Source: Tachypleus tridentatus (Eukaryota; Arthropoda; Merostomata; Xiphosura; Limulidae). From it: DNA of 64,000 bases. The stretch lies in assembly GCF_004210375.1 (NCBI RefSeq), contig NC_134833.1, positions 23,378,063-23,442,062 of the forward strand, given 5' to 3'. Below are positions 29,592 to 39,207 of this stretch, piece after piece. A program made the translations under genes and the position numbers. Each line of letters starts with the position of its first letter. Position 1 is the stretch's first letter. The notes below the pieces were generated by a model, which made no database searches, was not told the DNA's origin, and was given only the letters and a program-made list of their open reading frames with translations.

Positions 29592-29693
29592 CCTTCGGAC
29601 GTAGTGGTTATTCGTGTGCCCGTGCCCGAGGGAGAGAAACCTGGATTTGGGAAGACCTCTTCAATTGGTCAGTCGTCCACACGATCATCACCT

Positions 29694-30330
29694 ATGACCT
29701 CCGCTAGTCGTGTGAACGACGGTATGGTCGTCCGGGTTGAGGGTCTTGACGAAAGAGAAGATTACCCACATTCTAGCAGCTTCTCCAACCTGTCGCTTGT
29801 ATCATTACCATGTAGTCCCGGAGGGAAAAAAACAAGAAATAATCGCGCCGAACGATGTAAGACGCCAAATTCGGAAGTCGGAGAAAGAAAAGACGACAAA
29901 AGAGAATGCCACGGAAGTAGCGGCCACAAGTCCCGCAGTAAAAGCAGTCATCTTCTTCCTCTATCGTCCGACGGAGATGATCACGGTCGCCGGGATTCCA
30001 TTCAAGTTCCCAGCCGGCAGATACCGCCGAAAAAGGACAAAAGGAAGAACTCTTACCCCGAAGTTCTTCGAGCTGACCGCAAAGCATATAGTAGTAGCCG
30101 GCGATCTTCCCGTGTCGAAGACTTGTCTCGCCGGTCTTCGAGAGTTCCGAGTAAGACAACCAACACTTTAGAACACGAGCATGACGAAGAAAATGTACAG
30201 CTGTGGGAGGGAAGAAGACGAAGGAAAGTGGTCATCATTGTCATCTGTTCCGTATCTCTTTTCATCCTGATAACGAGTGTTGTTCTCGTCACAGCTACCT
30301 TGTCTCTGTCTTCAACTATTGACCAGCTAG
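29694..30330 (+). CDS. Coding exon: Ser/Arg-rich single-pass membrane protein, N-terminal part
   Basis: I do not recognise the family. The frame is open from 29592 to 30347, but the exon probably ends at 30330, where CTAG is followed by GTAAGA, a near-ideal splice donor (phase 1). The first in-frame ATG is 29694, giving 212 complete codons. An alternative is an acceptor at ACGTAG near 29604, which would add about 30 coding-like residues (VIRVPVPEGEKPGFG) upstream. From ATG 29694, residues 1 to about 173 are hydrophilic and rich in Ser, Arg, Lys and Asp, with patches such as SSSRRSSRVEDLSRRSSRV that look like basophilic kinase sites. A basic run RRRRK at about 174-178 precedes one membrane helix at about 179-203 (VVIIVICSVSLFILITSVVL...). 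The positive charges before the helix suggest cytoplasmic N terminus and type II topology; the ectodomain would lie in later exons not found here. Base composition is visibly GC-richer than the flanks. Confidence 0.72.
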
Positions 30331-30910
30331 GTAAGAAATATCGTTAAATGATAACTGGGATAACAAGTGGATAATTATTCAACCTTTCCTCCAATAATTA
30401 AACGTACTGAGAAATGATATTTTGGATAACAGTACGGTACACCTTTTATCAAGTACATTAATCTGTAGATTTTTCCTCTAGAAATAAATAGGTTATAAGT
30501 AAGACGAATTTCACTATAGAGATGTTCAGTTCGTTATGTTAAAAACTATTTTTGGAGCCTCACCACGTCGTTATAGTCTATGTCGCTACGTATAATGATC
30601 GTGAACAATGGCAGTAACCATGTATAGTAGTTAACATTGTACGAGGCTCTGGCGTGAGACTGTCATTACCAAAGTACACCACTTTTCACTGCTTGCTTTT
30701 CATGTACAAGTTAATATAGGCCTACAGTTTTAACAATCTCATCGTACAGGTGTTGCGTTCGGCGACTTGACCAGCCTGTCTTTGTGCATAACAATACAAT
30801 TACACGTTTTGTTTTCCAGCTACTTGATTTAAGCGACGATTTAGTGAATATGAAAGCAAGTTATGACACGTGACTGTCGTCTCTTTACCAGAAGGATGCC
30901 CTTCTTAATT
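30331..30910 (+). other. Presumed intron start, no other feature
   Basis: Begins with the donor GTAAGAAATA. It is AT-rich with no recognisable exon, RNA gene or repeat until the SINE at 30911. Confidence 0.45.
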
Positions 30911-31040
30911 TGGCCTGGCATGACATGTCACACAAAACAATTTCGCTCTTACGGCCGTGGAGGCGCTATAATGCAACGGCCAATCCCACTATTCGTTTGC
31001 AAAAGAGTAACCTAAGAGTTGGCGATGGGTGGTAATGACT
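30911..31040 (+). repeat. SINE1 copy, interrupted by Tc1 element
   Basis: tRNA-derived SINE, family here called SINE1. It runs from TGGCCTGGCATGACATG through CGGCCGTGGAGGCGCTATAA and CAATCCCACTATTCG to GGGTGGTAATGACTA. It stops exactly where the Tc1 terminal repeat starts. The A-box/B-box head is damaged and the tail is not found after the transposon. Confidence 0.8.
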
Positions 31041-32253
31041 ACACAAATGTCCAAATGAGGACACTCTTTCTAATTAGTAGGTTCGTCTATTTCAGCCACA
31101 CCCATTACTAACAGGTGTATAAAATCAAGCACACAGCCATGCAATGTCCATAGACAAACACTGGCAGTAGAATGGGTTGTACTGAATGCCTCAGTACTTT
31201 TCAGCATGGCACCGTCATAGAATCCTACCTTTCCAACAAGTCATTTCGTCAAATTTCTACCCTGCTAGAGTTGCTCCGGTCAACTGTAAGTGCTGTTATT
31301 GTGATGTGGAAACGTTTAGGACCAATAACAGCTCAGCCACGAAGCGGTAGATTACACAAGCTTACAGAACGGGACCGCCGAGTGCTTATGCGTGTAGCGT
31401 GTAAAAATCATCTGTCTGCAGTTGCACCACTCACTATCGAGTTCCAAACTGCCTCTAAAAGCAACATCAGCACAAGAACTGTTCTTCGGGAGCTTCATGA
31501 AATGGGTTTCCATGGTCAAGCAGCCGCACACAAGTCGAAGATTATCATGCGCAATGCCAAGCGTCAGTTGGAGTGGTGGAAAGCACACTGCCACTGGACT
31601 CTGGAGCAGCGAAAACACGTTATCTGGAGTGAAGAATCACGCTTCACTATTTGACAGTCTGACGGACGAATCTGGGCTCGGCGGATGCCAGGAAAATGCT
31701 ATCCGCCTGAACGCATAGTGCCAACTGTAAAGTTTTGTGAAGGAAGAATAACTGTCTGGGGCTATTTTTAATTATTTCGGTTAAACTTTTCAGTTTCAGT
31801 AAAGGGAAACCTTTATGCTACCGCATACAATGACATTATAGAGAATTGTGTGCTTCCAACTTTGTGGCAACAGTTTGGGGAAGGCCCTTTTTTGTTTCAG
31901 CATGACAATTCCCCCGTGCACAAAGCGAAGTCCATAAAAACATGGTGTCTGGAAAAACTTGATTGGCCTGTACATAACACTGACCTTAACCCCAACGAAC
32001 ATCTTTGGAATGAATTGGAACGCCGAATACGAGCCAGGCCTTCTCGCCCGACATCAGTTTCATACCGCACTAATGCTCTTGTGGCTGAATATGAGGGAAT
32101 TCCCGCAGCTATGTTCCAAAATTTAGTGAAAAGCCATCCCAGCAAAGGGGGAACGAACTCCATATTAATGCCTGTGGTTTTGGAATGAGATGTTCAACAA
32201 GCATATGTGGGTGTGATGGTCTGGTGTCCACCTACTTTTGGCCATGTAGCGTA
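31040..32253 (+). mobile_element. Tc1-like DNA transposon, inactive
   Basis: About 1.2 kb flanked by TA on both sides. The right terminal repeat reads GGTGTCCACCTACTTTTGG then CCATGTAGCGTA. The left end (TACACAAATGTCCAAATGAG) is a decayed inverted copy of it. It contains one transposase frame in the same orientation. The nucleotide sequence, for example CAATGTCCATAGACAAACA and GTCAACTGTAAGTGCTGTTA, is strongly reminiscent of Tc1-like elements of fishes as I remember them. Confidence 0.88.
31172..32188 (+). pseudogene. Tc1/mariner DD34E transposase, degraded
   Basis: The frame starts at ATG 31172 and the usual end is at TGA 32186. The N-terminal helix-turn-helix region is recognisable (KSFRQISTLLELLRSTVSAV), followed by a GRLHKLTERDRR linker. 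It is broken by an in-frame TGA at 31652 and TAA at 31769, both where the family has a sense codon. The first catalytic Asp of WSDES is Glu here (WSEES, codon 31631). The second Asp (FQHDN) and the catalytic Glu (DLNPNEHLW) remain, but only 30 residues separate them where the family has 34, so about 12 bases are missing. A second short deletion lies near the C terminus. The enzyme cannot be active. The frame is otherwise continuous, which suggests moderate age. Confidence 0.9.
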
Positions 32254-33240
32254 TCTATTCATTTCCTGTTGTAAATATAAGAAACTCAAACCCTATACAT
32301 TTTATTAGTTGCAACGCGAGATCATCTTAAATTACATAAAATTGGACGCAAATATATCGTTAAACGCTACAAACTAACAAATCCTGATCGTATATCACAA
32401 CTATAGCTTTTTTCTTTATTGTGTGTGTGCATAAAACATCACTGATTGGGATTGGGTTTCGCAACTCTTTGTTGCTAAGAACATTTTTTTGTACGATTTT
32501 ATAGTTTATGTGGAGAAACATATACTTTCTTTGACGAAATGTTGTGTCTTTCGGCTCTAAACCGTGTAAAAGTCTCGCTATACAAATATTGTTCCTCGGA
32601 AATTGCTATTCACGAGTTTTTCTATGGTATCGTCAAGTATACGAAAATTCCTTACGTGCTGAACATGTCGACCACGAGTCGCCGTGTCTGTGATTGACGT
32701 CAACACTTCTCCGTACTTACATATGCAAATCGATCTTATAAAATGGCATTAATCTAATATTTGCATATCCTACACTTCTTATCTATTGAATAGTGATGAG
32801 GGCTTTACCATAACGGTTTTATTTTACTTAACTTATGCGAATGCGTTTATTTAACTGGTGAATACAATAAAATGTGAATACAATAAAATGCTGACGGTTA
32901 GTTTAGTAATTTATTCTTAAAACAAAATAGAACTAGGTTAACATTTTCTGTTAACTGCTCGTGTTAGATAAGATATAGAAGAACATCACGGGCTATTTGA
33001 GTGACATCCACTTTAATAGAAACGCCTTCTTCTTGTTAGAAGAATAAACATGAAATAAAGAGTATAATGTTATCATTTGTGATTTTAGCACTTTTGCAAT
33101 ATTTAAGAAAGATTCAAGTTTAAAAGATACAAAACTTGGGTCTGTTGGAATGGTATCTCACACTTGGTGAAGAAATGGATGAAAGTCTCACTCGAAATTG
33201 CTTGTTTCGGATGCTTTCGGAGGGAAAGAACTAGGATGGT
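32254..33240. other. Unique AT-rich region with clustered regulatory-like motifs
   Basis: No gene or repeat recognised. A motif cluster at 32695-32766 is listed separately. Confidence 0.5.
32695..32766. promoter_or_regulatory. CRE, TATA and inverted octamer motif cluster
   Basis: A perfect CRE palindrome TGACGTCA lies at 32695-32702. The octamer ATGCAAAT is at 32723-32730, TATAAAA at 32737-32743, and the inverted octamer ATTTGCAT at 32759-32766. CREB/ATF proteins bind the first and POU-domain proteins the octamers. Spacing resembles a compact promoter or enhancer, but no adjacent transcript can be identified. Confidence 0.3.
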
Positions 33241-33495
33241 TTGGTTCAGTTTGTTTTTCATTTCGCGCAAAGCTAGCCGCCCCTAATTTAGCAGTATAAG
33301 ACTAGACGGAAGGCAGCTAGTCATCACTACACACCGCCGACTCTTGGGCTACTATTTTACCAACAAATGGTAGGATTGGCTGTCACACTATAACGCTCCC
33401 ACGGCTGAAAGGGCGAGCATGTTTTGGTGTGATTCGAACCCCGCGACCCTCAGATTACGAGTCGAGTGCTTTAACCACCTGGTCATGCCAGGCCC
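33241..33495 (-). repeat. SINE1 copy, near full length
   Basis: Reads tail to head on the plus strand: TTTCGCGCAAAGCTAG, CTAATTTAGCAGTATAAGAC, GGCAGCTAGTCATCAC, CCACGGCTGAAAGGGCGAGC, then the tRNA-like head with CGAACCCCGCGACCC (B box region) ending CATGCCAGGCCC. Confidence 0.9.
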
Positions 33496-34095
33496 ATTGG
33501 ATGAAAGGAATGGTCTGACCTTCGAGCTATCGTTTTGTGACTCGGGCTGAAGGAACAAGGAAACCTGCCTTATATGGATATTGCCATTGGTGTGTACAGG
33601 CAGGAGGCCATGTTATAGAACCGTGATGTCTCGAGCATCAGTGAGGAGTACCTTCACATATTACCAGATTTTCTCGTCTAGCTGTACAGATGACAGCCCT
33701 AGATCATAATAAAAATACCCCCGTATTTTGTCGTAACACGCGTACATTTCAACGAAAGTTACTGGAATGTCTGTTGCTAAACCCATATGTATGAGCTCTC
33801 CCAGCAGTTGTGCATATCCAAATTCTTCGGGAAAATGTTAGAATATTCCAAAGACGGGAACTGTAAAGCATGTGTATCGACTTACTATATTACCTGAAGT
33901 TAGCTGTGGCGTCTGTTTCCTAAGTCTGTTATTGTAACCCATGTAGGTAACCTCTGGTACTATTAGGATACACAATGGTTTAACCTTGGCTGATCTTCAC
34001 ATTTCTTCACCCAATAAGAAAAGTCAATTTCACTAGTTTTAGGCACTCGAGATATGGAGAAATTGTTGTTTTCTTCAGCGAATGGAATTGCAAAA
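33496..34095. other. Unique sequence, nothing recognised
   Basis: No convincing open frame, repeat or RNA gene seen. Confidence 0.4.
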
Positions 34096-34340
34096 ATGTA
34101 TCTCAGGACAGCTGGTACGGGTATTAACATCTTTTCCAAAATAAAGCAGAGAACAATGTTTAGACCTTCCTAGGTCATCTTCAGGTTAGCAAAGAAAGAG
34201 TTTGCAGGTGACCATTGCCGGGCACGTCTTAGGGACGAGAGTGTAAACTGGTACGAGTTTCTAGGGGGCGTTGCAGTTGGATGTTAGGTTATTAATTAGT
34301 ATAGGTATAAAGGTGTTCCTTGATATTGGTTTAATTTTTG
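34096..34340 (-). mobile_element. Penelope-like terminal repeat
   Basis: The reverse complement shares CTAATTAATAACCTAACATC, CTGCAACG, CTAAGAC, GAAGATGACCTAGGAAGGTC and TACCAGCTGTCCTGAGATAC with the non-coding part of the element at 28850-29076. A partial second copy of the terminal segment (GGCTGAGATACAAC) follows in this orientation around 34350-34370, as expected for tandem terminal repeats of Penelope-like elements. Confidence 0.5.
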
Positions 34341-34721
34341 TTTCAGTTGTTGTATCTCAGCCGTCTTAAGATATATTTTTACATCGCGAATGGAAGTACA
34401 CTGTCCGCTTATTCACTGTGGATAGTGGTACTGTGAGTGGCCTGGCGATCTTTTTTGTGACTATAACTAGTTTCATATTGCTCGAATATGTGACGTTATG
34501 AAAATGTGGTTATATCCCAGTGTTCTACATTTCTTGGTATTTAGCAACCTGTACCTTTTTTTTTTTCACATCAGTGTTATTTTGAAATGGTTAAGTTGTA
34601 TTTTAGTGGGCGTCTGTTTATTTACTATGTGCTGATATACACAAAAAATATATAAAACATCCGCACAGAAGACCTAAGACAAAGTTTAAGAAAGAACAAA
34701 AATTAGATACGATGGTAAACT
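34341..34721. other. Unique sequence with a poly-T tract
   Basis: A T tract lies near 34555-34567. No gene recognised. Confidence 0.4.
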
Positions 34722-34785
34722 TTAACTTTAAACAACGTTTCGGGCCTAAACCTTTCTTCGGGTGATCTTTGATAAAGTCGTATAT
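34722..34785 (-). mobile_element. Short Penelope-like terminal repeat remnant
   Basis: AACAACGTTTCGGGCCTAAA and CTTCGGGTGATCTTTGA match the conserved GGTC-GAAACGTTGTT block of the longer copies on the opposite strand. Confidence 0.35.
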
Positions 34786-34941
34786 ACAGTGCACATTCAA
34801 GTACAACTTGAAATGAGCAAAAATACGAGAACGTGGAAAAAAAGTATGAGTTAATAGCAGTGACGAATCAGTTGTTTTAAATAAAAGACGCAAGTGAAAG
34901 GGGAAACAGAGCAAAAGGGTTTAAAGAAATACATAACTGAA

Positions 34942-35248
34942 ATGTAAGGGTTAATAGTGGGACTCGTAATCCGAGGGTTGCGGATTCGAATCCCCGTCAC
35001 ACCAAACATGCTCGCCCTTTCAGCCGTGGGGGCGTTATAATGTGACGGTCAATCCCACTATTAGTTGGTAAAAGAGTAGCCCAAAAGTTGGCGGTAGATA
35101 GTGATGACTAGCTGCCTTCCGTCTAGTCTTACACTGGTAAACGGCTAGAGAAGATAGCCCTCGAGTAGCTTTTCGCGAAATTAAAACAAAATAAAAAATA
35201 ATAGTGGAAAAAAAACACAGAGGTAACATGTAAGGTTTAATAGTGGGA
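34942..35248 (+). repeat. 5'-truncated SINE1 with 21-bp target duplication
   Basis: ATGTAAGG(G/T)TTAATAGTGGGA occurs at 34942-34962 and 35228-35248 with one mismatch. Between them lies SINE1 from CTCGTAATCCGAGGG through the B box (GATTCGAATCCCCGTCA), the body and an A-rich tail. The first part of the tRNA head (A box) is missing, as in 5'-truncated LINE-mediated insertions. Confidence 0.85.
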
Positions 35249-35291
35249 AGAGTCGGATGATTTCAAAACTATAGAATTAATGTAAGATTAA

Positions 35292-35485
35292 TGTTTTGAA
35301 TTTCCCGCAAAGCTATCTGCGCTAGCCGTTCCTAATTTAGCAGTGTAAGACAAGAGGGAAGGCAGCTAGTCATCACTACCCACCGCCAACTCTTGGGCTA
35401 CTCTTTTACCAACGAATAGTGGGATTGACCGTCACATTGTAACGCCTCCACAATTAAAATGGCGAGCATGTTGGTGGTGCGACCG
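35292..35485 (-). repeat. SINE1 copy lacking its tRNA head
   Basis: Tail TTTCCCGCAAAGCTATCTGC, body GGCAGCTAGTCATCACTACC and CCGTCACATTGTAACGCC, ending at GGTGCGACC. The head is lost at the junction with the next repeat. Confidence 0.85.
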
Positions 35486-35524
35486 ACAATTAATATTTTT
35501 ACAGACTCATTCTGATTTCGATTT

Positions 35525-35645
35525 ATTTTTTTCTTTGATGCTGGGCAAAAACCTGCACAATTGGTTTTATTTACTCTGCCCACCACGGGTATCGAAACCC
35601 CCTTTTTGCGTTGTAAGTTAGCAAATATGTTACCAAGACACTAGG
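35525..35645 (-). repeat. SINE2 fragment
   Basis: Contains CTGCCCACCACGGGTATCGA followed by CCTTTTTGCGTTGTAA, the reverse complement of the tRNA-like head of the second SINE family (SINE2). Confidence 0.5.
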
Positions 35646-35764
35646 GACGGGGTTCTGAATTCGAAGATAATTTTAAAATAATAACTAAATAAAACTATAC
35701 CAATCAACATGTTTAACAAAAAGATTAATTATGCCTATCAGCTCTATCATTAACCAACAAAGGG

Positions 35765-35870
35765 TTTAGTTTGGTTTTGTTAAGCGTAAAGTTACACAAT
35801 TAATTGTCTGTGCTGTGTACATCACGAGTCTGCTGAAATACTGAGGATGAAGGGGCGATCATAAAGTTCA
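35765..35870 (-). repeat. Degenerate SINE2 fragment
   Basis: GTTAAGCGTAAAGTTACACA and TGTCTGTGCTGTGTACATCA resemble the SINE2 tail and mid-region but are strongly diverged. Confidence 0.3.
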
Positions 35871-36339
35871 AAGGAGAGATCATCTCACTTATCAAAACTT
35901 AGATTATAATTTCTCTAATACAATAAAATGCACTTTTATTGAGCAAGCGTTAAATTGTTTGTTTCTAATCTTTTTAATAGCTCGAAACTAGAGACGGCTC
36001 GCGCTTGTGTAACTTTGAACGAATATCTGAAACAAACAAAACCATTCAACAGCATTATCTTAAAAAGCATTCAAGTGTTTGATGAAAAATCAGAAGTGTT
36101 ATTCACTTTGTTTATTATTATTAGTGTTCATTTTTATTTTACTTCTAGAATGTTTGAGTGATTAAAAAATATATTCTTCGAAGTTGGATTAGAATGTAAG
36201 TCATTTAAACAAAACACAGGCAAAAAGATCTGTCACTGATAAACAGAAGTAATATATTCGATCCGCATTCTTACTTGTAAATGTTATGAAAATCCCAAGC
36301 GAGTAATTTTATTTCTGTAGGAAATTTTCAGAATGGTCG
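35871..36339. other. Unique AT-rich sequence, nothing recognised
   Basis: One short open frame (35955-36161) has no recognisable motif and begins at a non-ATG codon. Confidence 0.35.
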
Positions 36340-36455
36340 TGTTTGTTTATTTTAGAGCATTGGGTCATCTGATGTGTCCAACACAGGGAATCGAACCATG
36401 GAAATTAGCGTTTTTACACCTGCAAAGCAGGGGACTTCATAGTGTGGGTACACGA
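36340..36455 (-). repeat. Degenerate SINE2/SINE3-type fragment
   Basis: GGGTCATCTGATGTGTCCAA, CAGGGAATCGAACCATGG and AAATTAGCGTTTTTACACCT follow the order of the reversed tRNA-like head of these families. Confidence 0.4.
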
Positions 36456-38825
36456 TTCAAGAAATGCTCAGTGTCTTTGTTTGTCCATTTGGGGTTTATT
36501 GAAAGCAGGTATCGTACCCAAATATCTAATGTTATAATTTATAAGACCACTCTCTCAGTTTACTAATTTACACATTGATAAAGTAAAACTTCATCAAATT
36601 TAGTAATTAAACTCGTACAGCGATGTCTAAATGAAAGTTATAATTATAAACACTACCGTCAACAACTTCGTTTCACGCGAGATTTTAAAATAAATACAAA
36701 GCAAGGTCAATAAACCTCGACAACAGAGACATCTGTTGTTGTTCTAAATAAAGAGTTTACTCGATAATTTTCACATCAAAAGAAAGATTGCAACTGTCTG
36801 CCAGAGCTGCAAGTGACAGTTTAATTAACGAGCGATTTGTGGCAATTACTGGTGCGCAGACTCGTAGGTTAGGTCAATCTCTAACTCCACGTTTATTACG
36901 AGTTATATAAACTAAAGAAGGGTTAATGAACATCGTATAACCGAAAGTGTCTTTAATGTTTGAAAGTGCATTATACAAACGAACAATAAAGTTTCTGGCA
37001 CTTAGACGAACAATAATGTCATTAATATTTAATTACTTTTTACATTGGTTCCGTCATTTAAAATAGCTAATCATATTTTAATACTCATATAACTTAGATG
37101 AGTTATTCAATCGAGAAATTATAAAATGTTAGTAGAAAATTCTCTAAGAGTAGAGAGAGAGAAAATTCACCTCAATAAAATTATAATTAAATTAGATAAA
37201 CGTTAATAGGTGAAGTAAACAATTGACAAGGAAAAGACTTAATAACTAACGTAAATGAAAACATATTGAAGCGTGAAAGAAAATGAAATAAATAAACAGA
37301 AGATGGGAAGAACAAATTGTTAAAATAGTGAATCAAAAAATTACGAGATGAAAGAAAAATAAATCGAGTGTTTATTGGTAAGATGAAAAATCCAGGAACC
37401 AGTTGTCGAATGAAAAGGTTACTGAGATGGTGGAAAGTCATCATGTTACAAACGTTGTGTTAATATTTTTTACAGTGGCTTTGCAGACTGTAAGGAGTTA
37501 AATTGTATTGAACATCGCCCCTGTAGAACGTCTTTCTTTGCCTAACACAAATCCTCTCAATTGCCATCAAAAGAGAAATTGCACTAAACATGTTACAACA
37601 ACTGACGAATATTTCCACCTTTCAGTCAGAAACTCAAGCGTAATAAGAAGTAAGTTTTAACAGAAAAAAAAAGTGTCAAGACATAAGTAGCTCGAGACAG
37701 CCCCAAAGTACCATGGGTAAAATTTCATGCGTTTTCATGTTCCAACAAATAAATATTATAAGCACCTTTTATCAACTATTAACAAATAAAATAGACAAGG
37801 TTCTCTTCATAACTAAATAGCCCTAAAACATATCATCGAAGAACAAAGACAAAACTGACAAAATTTTGTATATCAGCAAACAAACAAAGCATATCTTATT
37901 AAATAAAAGAACATAGTTACGGTTTCCTACATCACTAAATAGCCATAGAACACATTATTGTAGATAAAAATCACTACTACTTACTACTCTTATTAAAGAG
38001 TTTATAGGTCCATAGGCTACCAGCACTATTCAAGATTTAATTTGAATGGAGGAGAACATTTTTACGCATGCTCAGGACTTGTTGGGGATTGCACTGAAGC
38101 TTTCCAGCATGTACAAAACAAAAGCATGAATATCGTACTCTTTCTCAGGTTCTTATCATCTTGTGGGGAAGGGAGAGGTGGATTGAGTCTGCTACACCTC
38201 CCACAACTGGTGTACCTGCGAAAGTAAGATTCACAGCATTACTAAATAGCCACAGTATCATAGGGAAAATTAGTGATAAAAGCTGACACATTTGTAGCTC
38301 ACTAATGCAATTTAAAAGTTAATTTGTGCTTGAGAGGAGAATACATAATGGTGTAAAATACCCATGAAACACTATTAAAAAACTCAGATATTGATAAATG
38401 GTTGAATTCTGACATGAGAAACAGTCAAAGGTAAGGGGAAATAGTTGAGAACAAATCTAATTTTTTCACACTTAATGGATCATTAACTAATTCTGGTTTG
38501 TTTGAAATGCTACTAAAAGAGTTTTGACATATGTAAAAAATGAAATGTTAAAAGATAGGATTTTTTAACACGTCTCTATCAGGGATAATAATTGCCGTAC
38601 CATAAAACATTCTCACACTTTAAGTTTTGTAAGTGCATTATAAGAGTGACACCAACCCTTTACGGTGAGTGGTAATAAGTAGGATTCTGCTGAATTACTA
38701 CTTTAAGGGCGTTAGGGGTCGCCCTAGTACCTCTTGGTATCTTTATCATAAATACGAAATGTAAATGCCAAAAATAAGAAATACATTTCGCCTGTAAATT
38801 CATTCAGATTAGGCTCTTTCAGATC
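36456..38825. other. Long unique AT-rich region
   Basis: No gene, RNA or transposon recognised over about 2.4 kb. The only structure I can see is a loosely repeated motif ACTAAATAGCC(A/C)TA near 37812 and 37930 and (as ACTAAATAGCCACA) 38243, perhaps fragments of one old repeat. Confidence 0.45.
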
Positions 38826-38945
38826 GTGTGTGTGTGTTTTTGTGTGTTTTTCTTATAGCAAAGTTACAAAGGGCTATCTGCTCAGCCCACCGAGGGGAAT
38901 CGAACCCTGATTTTAGCGTTGTAACCTTCAGATCGAAGATCAAAC
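38826..38945 (-). repeat. SINE3 copy with GT-rich tail
   Basis: Starts with TGTGTGTGTTTTTGTGTG, the complement of an ACACAC tail. It continues CAAAGTTACAAAGGGCTATC, CAGCCCACCGAGGGGAATCG and TTTTAGCGTTGTAACC. It is the reverse of the plus-strand copy nested at 61964-62090. Confidence 0.65.
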
Positions 38946-39207
38946 GGACACTCAAATCTTTCAGTGTCATTGTAGTTGCTGTTTTCGTGAAAACGTTAAA
39001 AACAGATTCAATGGAACTGTCCTGATAAGTGTGAGTGGATTATGTCAAAGTTTAGTATTAAAATAGATCTAGATAATTATTCATGACATTAATTTAATGA
39101 ATGACATTTATTTCCGTCTTTGAAACTCACAACTTAGGCACCAAAATAATAATATTTTAAGTCTGACATTTGGGATTTTAAAAGGAACGAGTGATATCTC
39201 ATGTAAG

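Noticed and set aside
29604..29606. GTG as the start codon of the membrane-protein frame
   Set aside because: Animal genes start at ATG. The upstream part is either 5' non-coding sequence before ATG 29694 or exon sequence entered by splicing.
29737..30292. Overlapping frames on both strands of the 29.7-30.3 kb exon
   Set aside because: They are shadows in a GC-richer exon. Only the frame with the membrane helix and splice donor has coherent protein features.
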